IMG/VR virus record: IMGVR_UViG_3300048112_000078
Location: 1 to 23,191 of that record
Origin: a virus
Strand: one strand, 5' to 3'
DNA: 23,191 bases
The notes beneath the pieces were generated by a model that was not told the origin of the DNA, made no database searches, and saw nothing but the letters and a program-made list of their open reading frames with translations. This document shows positions 9,220 through 15,736 of the stretch, piece by piece. Made by a program: the position numbers and the translations under genes. How positions within the stretch are numbered: the first letter of the stretch is position 1; every line of letters starts with the position of its first letter.

Positions 9220-9467
9220 TATTTTCCAAATACATTAACCAGCAAACCAATTACTACGGCAATAAGTGTTGTGAAACTTGTTCCAACAATTGCCACTAAC
9301 CAGTTCTCTAATTTATTCAGTCTTTGTTTTGTATCTTCTTTAAACTCTCTCAGCTCAGTAGTGATACTTTCTATTCTCAGCATGTCTGCAATAATATGTG
9401 CTTCTAAGTTACCCTTTTCTGCATACACTTCTTGTTCAACTGGTTTTGGTTGATTACGTTCTTCCAT
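9219..9467 (-). CDS. Small membrane protein with coiled coil, XhlA/holin-like
   Basis: An 82-residue protein, taking MEERNQPK as the start. That ATG lies just past the stop of the gene upstream, with AGGA about 11 nt before it; a longer frame to 9530 would overlap that gene by 62 bases. Residues about 25-55 form an amphipathic, heptad-like helix (LRIESITTELREFKEDTKQRLNKLE, split by no proline), followed by one hydrophobic segment (WLVAIVGTSFTTLIAVVIGL) reaching nearly to the C-terminus. A soluble helix plus a C-terminal anchor is the layout of XhlA-type proteins, which work with holins in lysis. No endolysin is next to it, so it could instead be a virion membrane or tail protein. Confidence 0.6.
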   Translation of the reverse strand: MEERNQPKPVEQEVYAEKGNLEAHIIADMLRIESITTELREFKEDTKQRLNKLENWLVAIVGTSFTTLIAVVIGLLVNVFGK

Positions 9468-9468
9468 T

Positions 9469-9873
9469 TTATAATAAATCCTGTTTAGTAAATTCCATAT
9501 TAATACTTGTTTTAGTATTAATTGTCCCATCGTTTAAAACGACAAGGTCTAACTCGTCTATTAATGTCTGTACCGTGTGTGCTCCGGGCTGTTCTGTCGC
9601 GAACTTAAAGATATAACCTGCACCTGTTAAACTTGGTGCTCCGTAATTCTCTAGTAAGTTCTGCCCTGTGCCATTTAAAAATACAGGATTATTCATCACT
9701 GTTGGCATAGCTCTTAAACCAATTACCTGAACAACGCTCTCAAAATCTTTTTGTGTAGCATCTGCAAAATCACCAGTTACGGATATATCCAACGATGTAA
9801 ACAATGTAAAAAATTCTATGTTACCAGTTAGTACTTCTACTGATCCCATTGCTCCTGCTCTTGTTATACTCAT
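9469..9873 (-). CDS. Conserved small protein, possibly virion (MSITRAGA type)
   Basis: A 134-residue protein taken from the ATG at 9873, which follows GGAG by 6 nt. A longer frame up to 9906 is rejected because it would begin upstream of the predicted late transcript start (about 9891). The opening (M-x-x-x-R-x-G-A, then L-x-G-x-x-x-F-F) resembles that of the 109-residue protein at 9993-10322, so the two may be distant paralogues. No enzyme motif, signal peptide or membrane segment is seen. Late promoter, strong ribosome site and small beta-rich sequence suggest a virion component, but this is inference. It is the first gene of the operon that leads to the giant and SOD proteins. Confidence 0.7.
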   Translation of the reverse strand: MSITRAGAMGSVEVLTGNIEFFTLFTSLDISVTGDFADATQKDFESVVQVIGLRAMPTVMNNPVFLNGTGQNLLENYGAPSLTGAGYIFKFATEQPGAHTVQTLIDELDLVVLNDGTINTKTSINMEFTKQDLL

Positions 9874-9896
9874 GTGTGTCTCCGTGTTATTTGTAG

Positions 9897-9904
9897 TATT
9901 TATC
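9897..9904 (-). promoter_or_regulatory. T4-type late promoter element GATAAATA
   Basis: GATAAATA on the minus strand, between the terminator at 9940-9969 and the 134-residue gene. The predicted start at about 9891 gives a short leader of roughly 18 nt that contains the GGAG ribosome site. It probably drives the operon from 9873 to at least 1487. Confidence 0.7.
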
Positions 9905-9939
9905 ATTATGCACAGAAATATGGCTCAGGAACGAAAGCC

Positions 9940-9969
9940 AAAAAAAAGCACACCGTAGTGTGCTTTTTT
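9940..9969. terminator. Bidirectional Rho-independent terminator
   Basis: A perfect 6-bp stem GCACAC/GTGTGC (9948-9953 and 9958-9963) with loop CGTA, an A-run on the left (9940-9947) and a T-run on the right (9964-9969). On the minus strand the left A-run becomes the U-tract, so it ends the transcript of the 109-residue gene, 24 bases beyond its stop. It would work in both directions. Confidence 0.88.
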
Positions 9970-9992
9970 AAATGTTGTTAAAGTAGTTAAAC

Positions 9993-10322
9993 TTACGCTA
10001 CTCTGTATTCACCAGCTGTTACAGTTGCGTTTGCACCGTTACCAGATAATGCTGGTTGGATTGCCGCTAATACGTCTGCCGCTGAAGGTTGACCTTCTAC
10101 TGCTACATGCATTACTGTTGCTGAAACAGAAGTAATGATAACTGGTGTACATCTTGTTGCTAAAGCTGAAATTAATGCTTCACCTTTGTTTGCCACACCT
10201 GCTGTGAAACCAAATGAACTAATGTCATCTGTTCCGTCTACTTCGTCGATGATGAAGTGACTTAAAGAACCAACTAATAATTGACCTTCTTCTGCCGCTC
10301 CGTTTACTCTTACTTGTGCCAT
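9993..10322 (-). CDS. Small late protein, possible virion/decoration protein
   Basis: A 109-residue protein (MAQVRVNGAAEEG start) of unknown function. It is Ala/Val/Gly-rich, with no Cys except in ATRCTP and no membrane segment; its make-up looks like a compact beta protein. It forms a transcription unit of its own: late promoter at 10375-10382, a leader of about 47 nt with a 7-bp stem-loop and AGGAG before the ATG, and a strong terminator just downstream. Such a unit suggests high late expression, as for an abundant virion protein. Its opening resembles that of the protein at 9469-9873. The structural role is inferred from the setting and not from a recognised domain. Confidence 0.75.
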   Translation of the reverse strand: MAQVRVNGAAEEGQLLVGSLSHFIIDEVDGTDDISSFGFTAGVANKGEALISALATRCTPVIITSVSATVMHVAVEGQPSAADVLAAIQPALSGNGANATVTAGEYRVA

Positions 10323-10344
10323 GTTATTCTCCTAAACTTGGTAT

Positions 10345-10362
10345 GTATGCTCTTCAGCATAC
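10345..10362 (-). promoter_or_regulatory. Stem-loop in late mRNA leader
   Basis: A perfect 7-bp inverted repeat (GTATGCT / AGCATAC) with a 4-base loop, just after the predicted start of the late transcript and about 12 bases before the AGGAG site. There is no U-tract, so it is not a terminator; a 5' stabilising hairpin or translation control element is more likely. Confidence 0.6.
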
Positions 10363-10374
10363 GCTTGTTACTTT

Positions 10375-10382
10375 TATTTATC
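10375..10382 (-). promoter_or_regulatory. T4-type late promoter element GATAAATA
   Basis: GATAAATA on the minus strand upstream of the 109-residue gene. The predicted transcript starts near 10369, giving a leader of about 47 nt that contains the stem-loop and AGGAG. Confidence 0.72.
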
Positions 10383-10390
10383 AATTTCTA

Positions 10391-10422
10391 CCAAAAAATG
10401 GTGTAAATAGTTTTGCTATTTA
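10391..10422 (-). terminator. Weak possible terminator after the 170-residue gene
   Basis: A 7-bp AT-rich inverted repeat TAAATAG/CTATTTA (10404-10410 and 10416-10422) overlaps the TAG stop. On the minus strand it is followed by CACCATTTTTT. The stem is weak and the T-run is 5 nt away, so the call is tentative. Confidence 0.3.
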
Positions 10423-10928
10423 GTTGTAGAACCTATTATATTCTTAAGTTGTTGTGCCCTTTTAGATGCTTTATTTTTGCCAGCATCGTAGTTTGACTTT
10501 GCAGTTTGTTTAACATCAAAGGATGCCGGGCCTTTTGGGGCCTTAGCCGCTTTAGGTTTCCTCAAATGCCCATGGGTTATATCGTCCCAACCCTTGTTTA
10601 CACTTTTGCTAGGACCAATGTCTAGTCCTTTTCTTGGCTGTTTATTTGGGCTACTAGTTTTTGCCGCAGAATTACGTCTCATTACCTTATCTTCTATCTC
10701 AGGGTGTACTTGTACCATTGCCATCTTAACTGCTATACCCGGAGTAATACTGGGACCACCTGTGGTAAATTTGCCAATTGCTACAGACTTTACAGCCGCT
10801 TTGTCTACACCTTCGTATCCAGGACGTCTGTTTCCAGGAGGACCAATCTCATCATCAATCTCACTGTCAATCATCTCAGCCGTTGATTGTTCTTCTCCTA
10901 GTTTTTGTATAATTTCGTAAATCTTCAT
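10416..10928 (-). CDS. Basic protein with capsid-targeting-like N-terminus
   Basis: A 170-residue protein of unknown function. MKIYEIIQKLGE fits the capsid-targeting pattern (predicted cut after E12, L-G-E). The rest is low in hydrophobic residues and probably largely disordered: an acidic stretch (about 18-30), a middle part with TGGPSITPGI, then a Lys-rich C-terminal half with repeated KAxKxPK-like stretches. This suits a DNA-associated internal head protein. A perfect TATAAATA element ends 5 nt before the ATG with no ribosome site between; the upstream gene ends at 10937 inside that element, so read-through transcripts could also supply translation. Confidence 0.72.
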   Translation of the reverse strand: MKIYEIIQKLGEEQSTAEMIDSEIDDEIGPPGNRRPGYEGVDKAAVKSVAIGKFTTGGPSITPGIAVKMAMVQVHPEIEDKVMRRNSAAKTSSPNKQPRKGLDIGPSKSVNKGWDDITHGHLRKPKAAKAPKGPASFDVKQTAKSNYDAGKNKASKRAQQLKNIIGSTTK

Positions 10929-10933
10929 ATCTA

Positions 10934-10941
10934 TATTTATA
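10934..10941 (-). promoter_or_regulatory. Perfect T4-type late promoter element TATAAATA
   Basis: TATAAATA on the minus strand, then TAGAT, then the ATG at 10928. The predicted transcript start is the A of the ATG. The element overlaps the last codons of the upstream gene (10937-11680). Confidence 0.7.
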
Positions 10942-11680
10942 CCTTTTTTCGTCCGCTGGCCCAGTAGCCTGCAATCTTTCCTATACCTGACCCTGTTGTG
11001 CCTTGTATTTTAGTCTTAGTAAGTGTTGGTATTACTGGACTGTCCTTATAACCAGACTTTTTACTAGTGTCAGTATACTTTCTTTCTCTTTTCATAGCAT
11101 GTAAATGCTCGTATGAATCACTTGCTTTGCCTCTTAGCATTGTTTGTTGTTGCATTAACTTAGATACCACAAACTGCTTTTGGGCATATTTTAAATCTTC
11201 CCAATCTATAATCAAACGTCTTAACTGTTTAAAAAGAGAATTGTTTATTTTTAATTGTGTTTCTAATCTTACAAGAAATGCAGTTGTCTCACTTCTATTC
11301 GGTGGACGTACAGCCATTCTTTTTATAAAATTAAAATGTCGTCTGTTTTGAAATTGTACAGATTTTAATATTTTTTGTTCTCTAGTCGAGATGTTTAAAC
11401 TTTCATATTCAGGATGGTCTAAAGCAAATGCTAATACATATATATCAGTTGATGTTGTTCTAAAAAGTGCGTAAGGACCAAACTGTGTTGTCTTTCTTGC
11501 ATAACCAACGGAGTAATCTCGTTGCTTAGAATCTCTGTTAAACATAATAAGTTGTAGTGTTTGCAAATACAGTAAGTCTGCAATAGACCTACCTTTAAGC
11601 ATACCAAAGTTACTTGTTGTTCTTAACAATTTGCTTTCTGATAAATCCTGATTTATCATTTGGAAGTCGTATTGTGCCAT
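10937..11680 (-). CDS. Conserved basic protein of unknown function
   Basis: A 247-residue protein when begun at MAQYDFQMINQDL. That ATG sits one base beyond the TAG stop of the ligase-like gene and follows a GAG about 8 nt upstream; a start at 11707 would overlap that gene by 26 bases and is less likely. It is basic and helical: ADLLYLQTLQLIMF, a DIYVLAFALDHPEY segment, an Arg-rich patch (RRHFNFIKRMAVRPPNR), LFKQLRRLIIDWEDL, and a Lys/Gly-rich tail ending GRKKV. No catalytic motif is recognised. The setting among proteins with capsid-targeting leaders suggests a late, perhaps virion-associated role, although it lacks such a leader itself. Confidence 0.75.
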   Translation of the reverse strand: MAQYDFQMINQDLSESKLLRTTSNFGMLKGRSIADLLYLQTLQLIMFNRDSKQRDYSVGYARKTTQFGPYALFRTTSTDIYVLAFALDHPEYESLNISTREQKILKSVQFQNRRHFNFIKRMAVRPPNRSETTAFLVRLETQLKINNSLFKQLRRLIIDWEDLKYAQKQFVVSKLMQQQTMLRGKASDSYEHLHAMKRERKYTDTSKKSGYKDSPVIPTLTKTKIQGTTGSGIGKIAGYWASGRKKV

Positions 11681-11681
11681 A

Positions 11682-12977
11682 CTATGAGCTCGGCTTGCCT
11701 GATCCAAAGTTTAATCTACTAAACTCTAGTCTATCTACTAGTTTAAGAGCGTTACCAATTCTGTCTACAGCAACAAACCCTTCCTCTCCTGTAACTTCGA
11801 AACCTGAATCTGTTTGTACAAACGTTCCGATTTGTTTAATTTGTTCTAGTTTCTTAACAATCTTAATTTTTGCTTCAATGAGTTTTAAGTATAAGTCATA
11901 TACTGCTACAATGCTTGGAACATGCTCTTTAATAAACTTAACACCTTGTACCATCGCATCTGTTTTGGAATCTATGCTTTTTTGTGTTTTAACTTTTGCA
12001 ATTTCTTTTTGCATAAAGTCAATATACTTTTGTACAAAGCCTTGTGCAAATTTAGTAGGCTCATCAAAAGAACCTTGTCTAACTTGATTATTTGCATGTG
12101 CTTTTAATTGCTGTAAAAAGTTTTTACCTATTAAGTCTGTGCCTTGTTGCAACCACTTAAATGTGTCTGCATCAATAGACTTAAGATATTCATTTGCCAC
12201 AGTTATAGCATTTAGTATGCCATCACTTTGTTCAGCAGTCATTGTAACTGTGCCGCTAAGGTCTTTGATAAGTGCATCTCTGTGCCATACACCGTTTGCT
12301 TGTCCTAACACACTGCTGTCAAAACCAAAACTTGCATTTGTGTCTGCTAGTGTTGGACCACCTACATATTCTGTGTGCCACACTATGCCAAAACCTGCGT
12401 TTAATATTTGTTTTGCCATGTCGCTGTTCTTAGGAACAGCATAAGTTATTGTATTAGGTTTAAAAATTATATGCTCTTCGTTATCAAGAGTAACTGTTTT
12501 GATGTCTTCACTTCCAGCAAACAACATGTCGCCTTGTGCTACAGTGTCCCAATTTAAACGATCAAGATATTTAAGAGCTAATTTAAGTTTCTTTCTTAGA
12601 CCACTGCCGTCTTTATCGCCTTGGTCTGCATGATTTTCATCAATGTCTTTTTCTGTGAAATTTATTTTAGGTTTTTGTGCAAACACACCTTTAGTGCCTA
12701 CAAAAAACTTACCTGTTGCAGGATCTTTACCAGCAACAATAGCCGGTGCTCCATCCCATTTTGTGGTCATACTGATAGGTGACTTTGCATTACCGTCAAG
12801 CATAGAATGTAAACTGTATAAGTAGTCTACTGCTTCTTTGGCACCCGGATACCCTTTGTTAAAAATATTATCTTCTAAATGTTCTAAATGAGTATTTTTG
12901 CCATCCTTACCTTCTAGCAAGATGCTTTCACTAAGAATGGATGTGACTAATGGTTTTGATATTTCAATAAATTTCAT
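11682..12977 (-). CDS. RNA/DNA ligase-like nucleotidyltransferase with capsid-targeting-like N-terminus
   Basis: A 431-residue protein. It has features of the covalent nucleotidyltransferase superfamily (ligases and capping enzymes): motif I K73-W-D-G in TTKWDGAPAIV (Lys as AMP acceptor), a downstream GTKGVF, AQGDMLF as a motif III candidate, EGFVAVD as motif IV and LKLVDR as motif V near the C-terminus. The HLEHLED segment (30-36) before motif I is seen in marine phage relatives as I recall them. The N-terminus MKFIEISKPLVTSILSESILLEG has the shared leader pattern with L-S-E|S (E17) and L-L-E|G (E22) sites. Substrate (RNA, DNA or protein) cannot be told. It is first in its operon, with a late promoter and a GTGAG ribosome site. 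Confidence 0.78.
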   Translation of the reverse strand: MKFIEISKPLVTSILSESILLEGKDGKNTHLEHLEDNIFNKGYPGAKEAVDYLYSLHSMLDGNAKSPISMTTKWDGAPAIVAGKDPATGKFFVGTKGVFAQKPKINFTEKDIDENHADQGDKDGSGLRKKLKLALKYLDRLNWDTVAQGDMLFAGSEDIKTVTLDNEEHIIFKPNTITYAVPKNSDMAKQILNAGFGIVWHTEYVGGPTLADTNASFGFDSSVLGQANGVWHRDALIKDLSGTVTMTAEQSDGILNAITVANEYLKSIDADTFKWLQQGTDLIGKNFLQQLKAHANNQVRQGSFDEPTKFAQGFVQKYIDFMQKEIAKVKTQKSIDSKTDAMVQGVKFIKEHVPSIVAVYDLYLKLIEAKIKIVKKLEQIKQIGTFVQTDSGFEVTGEEGFVAVDRIGNALKLVDRLEFSRLNFGSGKPSS

Positions 12978-13001
12978 ATTAACTCACTATTATGTTACAT
13001 G

Positions 13002-13009
13002 TATTTATC
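13002..13009 (-). promoter_or_regulatory. T4-type late promoter element GATAAATA
   Basis: GATAAATA on the minus strand in the 45-base gap before the ligase-like gene. With the usual 5-nt offset the leader is about 19 nt and includes GTGAG just before the ATG, a normal leadered late message. Confidence 0.7.
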
Positions 13010-13022
13010 ACATTATAGCAGT

Positions 13023-14231
13023 TTATTTTATTTTCTTCAACTGCTTTATAAACGGATCAAAAAATGAGTTGTATGTTTCATCTGAATAAAAATTTTCGAT
13101 ATTGCGTTTTTCCCTATCAATATCTCTTACATAGTCTGTTTGCATAAACGTTCTTATGCTGTCCATAAGCATAGTCTGACGTTTAGAATAATCTGCTTCT
13201 GTATCGTATGAATGGTCTAGTACATCGTCATACACATCAAACCCTTGTTGTCTGAGGTATGATATTGAACCACAACTTGCTTGTACAAAGAAAGGCATGC
13301 CTATTGCAATAGGCTTGAATGTTTTTTCTGTTAAAAATACGTTACTGTCTGCCCACCATGTAGTAGTTTCAGTTACTATATTACACACACTGTTTGAATA
13401 GGCATCGTTAACATCTAAACCAGGGTGTTGTTCTTTATCCTTTGGACTATATTCCGATTTATCCTGTGCTCTGATAGGCAATAGATTCCATTGTTGTTTT
13501 AGGGTGTCATCGATCTGCTGTAGTTCGGTATCGCTAAGTGCTACACGCGATGGTCCCATATACTCATACAATGCCTTTGGCACGGTGTTATTATCCGTTA
13601 ATATGTTTCCTGATTTTGTTTGGGTTAATCCTAACCCATGAAAAGAAAAATACATGTCTTTAAAAAAATCTTCGTTAACTAAATTAGTAAACATGTGTAT
13701 TCTAGAAGGTCTTGCAACTCTATTTAAACAAGACAATTTATGCTGTTTATGTTGAGGTGGGGTAATCTTTGTTACGTGATTATATGTGAGAAAATAAAAC
13801 AAGTTAAAGTGTATTATGTTATAGTAAGGATCTGTTTGATTAGGGTCAGACGATAAAATAACTTTAGGCTCTTTAATACTGTCATACAAAGTGCGTATAT
13901 CAGCATTTTGCTTCAGCATTAATTTTTTACTTGCTTCTAAATTTTTGTGTCCGCCAGTTTGTGTGTCGCTATCTAAACCCATAAGATTTGGCTCACACGC
14001 AAAAAGTATAATAACAAGGTCTGGTTTGAACTCGGAGATTGTTAGTTCTCTATAGAAAGCCAATGTTGCAGGAATACAATACATTGTTCTATCGCATAAT
14101 ATAAGAATTTTTTTATCTAATTGTTGTGCAATATCATACCAAAAGGACTTCTCTAACGCAAAATATAAATCCTCTGCAGGATTGCTAATAAATTTGCAGT
14201 TGTCCGTGCCACTAATGTGTGGATTGTCCAC
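13023..14231 (-). CDS. Glycosyltransferase-like protein with TEK-FKPI motif (copy 2), GTG start
   Basis: A 402-residue soluble protein. The block TEKTFKPIAIGMPFFV (from residue 301), followed by SYLRQQGFDVYDDVLDHSYD, matches the block at the end of the 417-residue protein at 221-1474. Such blocks resemble the donor-site region of GT10-like glycosyltransferases. The N-terminal half (KKILILCDRTMY, then PDLVIILFACEP) could be a Rossmann-like part. The start is GTG, overlapping the TAG stop of the gene upstream (TAGTG) with AGG about 7 nt before it, so translation is probably coupled. The target of any sugar transfer is unknown. The two copies differ strongly outside the C-terminal block. Confidence 0.75.
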   Translation of the reverse strand: MDNPHISGTDNCKFISNPAEDLYFALEKSFWYDIAQQLDKKILILCDRTMYCIPATLAFYRELTISEFKPDLVIILFACEPNLMGLDSDTQTGGHKNLEASKKLMLKQNADIRTLYDSIKEPKVILSSDPNQTDPYYNIIHFNLFYFLTYNHVTKITPPQHKQHKLSCLNRVARPSRIHMFTNLVNEDFFKDMYFSFHGLGLTQTKSGNILTDNNTVPKALYEYMGPSRVALSDTELQQIDDTLKQQWNLLPIRAQDKSEYSPKDKEQHPGLDVNDAYSNSVCNIVTETTTWWADSNVFLTEKTFKPIAIGMPFFVQASCGSISYLRQQGFDVYDDVLDHSYDTEADYSKRQTMLMDSIRTFMQTDYVRDIDREKRNIENFYSDETYNSFFDPFIKQLKKIK

Positions 14232-15445
14232 TACATGCCTGCTAAGTTCTTAAGTTCCTGTATTTCAATTGCTTCATTTAACTCGTTCATTGCTACAATA
14301 GGAGTTAAGAACACAACATCACTTGCTTCTTCATGTAAGGATACTTTATAACCCGCTTGTTCCCAAGTAATACCTGCCGCTTCTAATACACTGTTTGCAT
14401 ACTCAAATGCTTCGGCTCTCATAGCTCTAACTTGTTTTACGAACTGACCATAAAACTCTGGTGCCGCTTTTTGTAGTCCTGATCTCTTAATAGCAGGAGT
14501 AATTGCTTGAACATATTTGTCAACATCATACTTTACATCATGTTTCTTTAACAATTCTAAAAACTGTTTTGCATGTTCTATTCTAGCACCCTGATCTTTG
14601 CCTTGGTCAACCATACCTTTTTGGTGTATTTTTATATCGTTCATATGTACACCTTGTAGTGGTAATTCAGGCTTTGGTGCTTGTACTTGTGGCTTTTTAA
14701 TCATTTTAGATGCTAGTCTGCCTAATCCAGCACCTGCAACTGCGCCTACTTTAGCGGCTGTACTTGCATCTGGATCTTGCATAGTGCCGGTTGCTAAAGG
14801 TCCGCCCATTGCCTTAGTTGCTCTGTCTTTCATCGCTTGTGCAAAGCCTTTAGTTGGTTCAACACCTTTTGCAATTGACATCAAGTCTTGTGCTACACCA
14901 TCAGTATCTTTTAAAGGATATGTTCCTGGTAAGTCTGTGATTATATCCTTTTCAGGTTCCCAGGCTTTCTTCTCACCCGGATTAACTTTTTTACCACTTC
15001 CTTTAAGTTCGATTGCCCTCCAGGCATATTTTCCATTTGGATTCGGTTCTGTTACCTGTTGACCGTCTTTATCTAATACAGGTACCATCTCACCTTCTGG
15101 GTTTTGAGGGTCTTGTTGCATTTTTACTTGTTGTTCTTGTGGTTGATATTGATATACAATACCATTAGGATCTGCCACTATAGCATTCTTTAAAGAATTT
15201 TTGAAACTTTGTTGTTTACCAAAGTCACTGATAGCGCCGCCTTGTGTAGCCTTAACTCGGTTATTACTAGCCTGCTTGTCAACTGACCTTTGGTATTTCT
15301 TTTCTTTTCCAACAGCTCGGTTATCTCTGGCGCCCATATCAGCATTTTTTAACTTAGGTGTTGCTGGTGCTGATCTACGTTTTTTTTCTATACCTCTGTC
15401 GCCGGTAAGTTCGTTTACTATATCACCAAATTCAAAAATTTTCAT
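14231..15445 (-). CDS. Large protein with capsid-targeting-like N-terminus, unknown function
   Basis: A 404-residue protein. MKIFEFGDIVNE fits the shared leader pattern (V-N-E, possible cut after E12). It is followed by a basic, polar, probably disordered part (about 13-110), a middle with KYAWRAIELKGSG, a Gly/Ala-rich helix (AAKVGAVAGAGLGRLASKMIK, about 229-249, of glycine-zipper type), and a helical C-terminal part (about 275-404). No enzyme motif is recognised. The ability of glycine-zipper helices to enter membranes would suit an ejected protein, but this is inference. It lies 2 bases after the coiled-coil gene, with GAG as ribosome site. Confidence 0.75.
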   Translation of the reverse strand: MKIFEFGDIVNELTGDRGIEKKRRSAPATPKLKNADMGARDNRAVGKEKKYQRSVDKQASNNRVKATQGGAISDFGKQQSFKNSLKNAIVADPNGIVYQYQPQEQQVKMQQDPQNPEGEMVPVLDKDGQQVTEPNPNGKYAWRAIELKGSGKKVNPGEKKAWEPEKDIITDLPGTYPLKDTDGVAQDLMSIAKGVEPTKGFAQAMKDRATKAMGGPLATGTMQDPDASTAAKVGAVAGAGLGRLASKMIKKPQVQAPKPELPLQGVHMNDIKIHQKGMVDQGKDQGARIEHAKQFLELLKKHDVKYDVDKYVQAITPAIKRSGLQKAAPEFYGQFVKQVRAMRAEAFEYANSVLEAAGITWEQAGYKVSLHEEASDVVFLTPIVAMNELNEAIEIQELKNLAGM

Positions 15446-15446
15446 A

Positions 15447-15704
15447 TTAATTCTCTTTGCTTTCGAGTACCTTTTTTATACCCCTTGAGAATTTTTTTGG
15501 ATCACCACTTTTAATGCTATTGATAAGTCTTCTTTCTAAGTCTAAAGCATCTTGTTCACTGTATGTTTCTTGTAACATCTTTCTAAGATTTTGTACAGCG
15601 GATACAACATTTTCCACCCTGTTTTCTAACACATGGTGTTTGTCCCTGTCAACAGAAATCTGTTGTAGTTCTTCTAATATTGTTCTTGACTTTTTAAGTG
15701 ACAT
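15447..15704 (-). CDS. Small coiled-coil protein
   Basis: An 85-residue, charged and almost wholly helical protein (runs such as ILEELQQ and VENVVSAVQNLRKMLQE), with a basic end containing KKFSRGIKKVLESKEN. It has no signal peptide or known domain. It begins a late operon: GATAAATA at 15727-15734 gives a leader of about 17 nt containing AGGGAA before the ATG. Its gene neighbours are the 404-residue and glycosyltransferase-like proteins. Function is unknown. Confidence 0.7.
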   Translation of the reverse strand: MSLKKSRTILEELQQISVDRDKHHVLENRVENVVSAVQNLRKMLQETYSEQDALDLERRLINSIKSGDPKKFSRGIKKVLESKEN

Positions 15705-15726
15705 AAATAAATTCCCTATGTATCTG

Positions 15727-15734
15727 TATTTATC
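15727..15734 (-). promoter_or_regulatory. T4-type late promoter element GATAAATA
   Basis: GATAAATA on the minus strand, 3 bases beyond the helicase stop codon. It marks the switch from the replication operon to a late operon that runs from 15704 to 13023. Confidence 0.72.
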
Positions 15735-15736
15735 TT

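Noticed and set aside
9874-9906. Upstream start (MINTTNNTETHM) for the 134-residue protein.
   Set aside because: It would lie upstream of the predicted late transcript start, and GGAG sits correctly before the inner ATG at 9873.
13010-13022. A tRNA, CRISPR array or mobile element in the gaps between genes.
   Set aside because: All gaps are short (the longest are under about 100 bases) and hold only promoter, leader or terminator sequence; no cloverleaf, spaced repeats or transposase was seen.
14598-15062. A plus-strand frame of 154 codons.
   Set aside because: It lies wholly opposite the 404-residue gene, with no promoter or ribosome site, and its protein is a low-complexity hydrophobic shadow.
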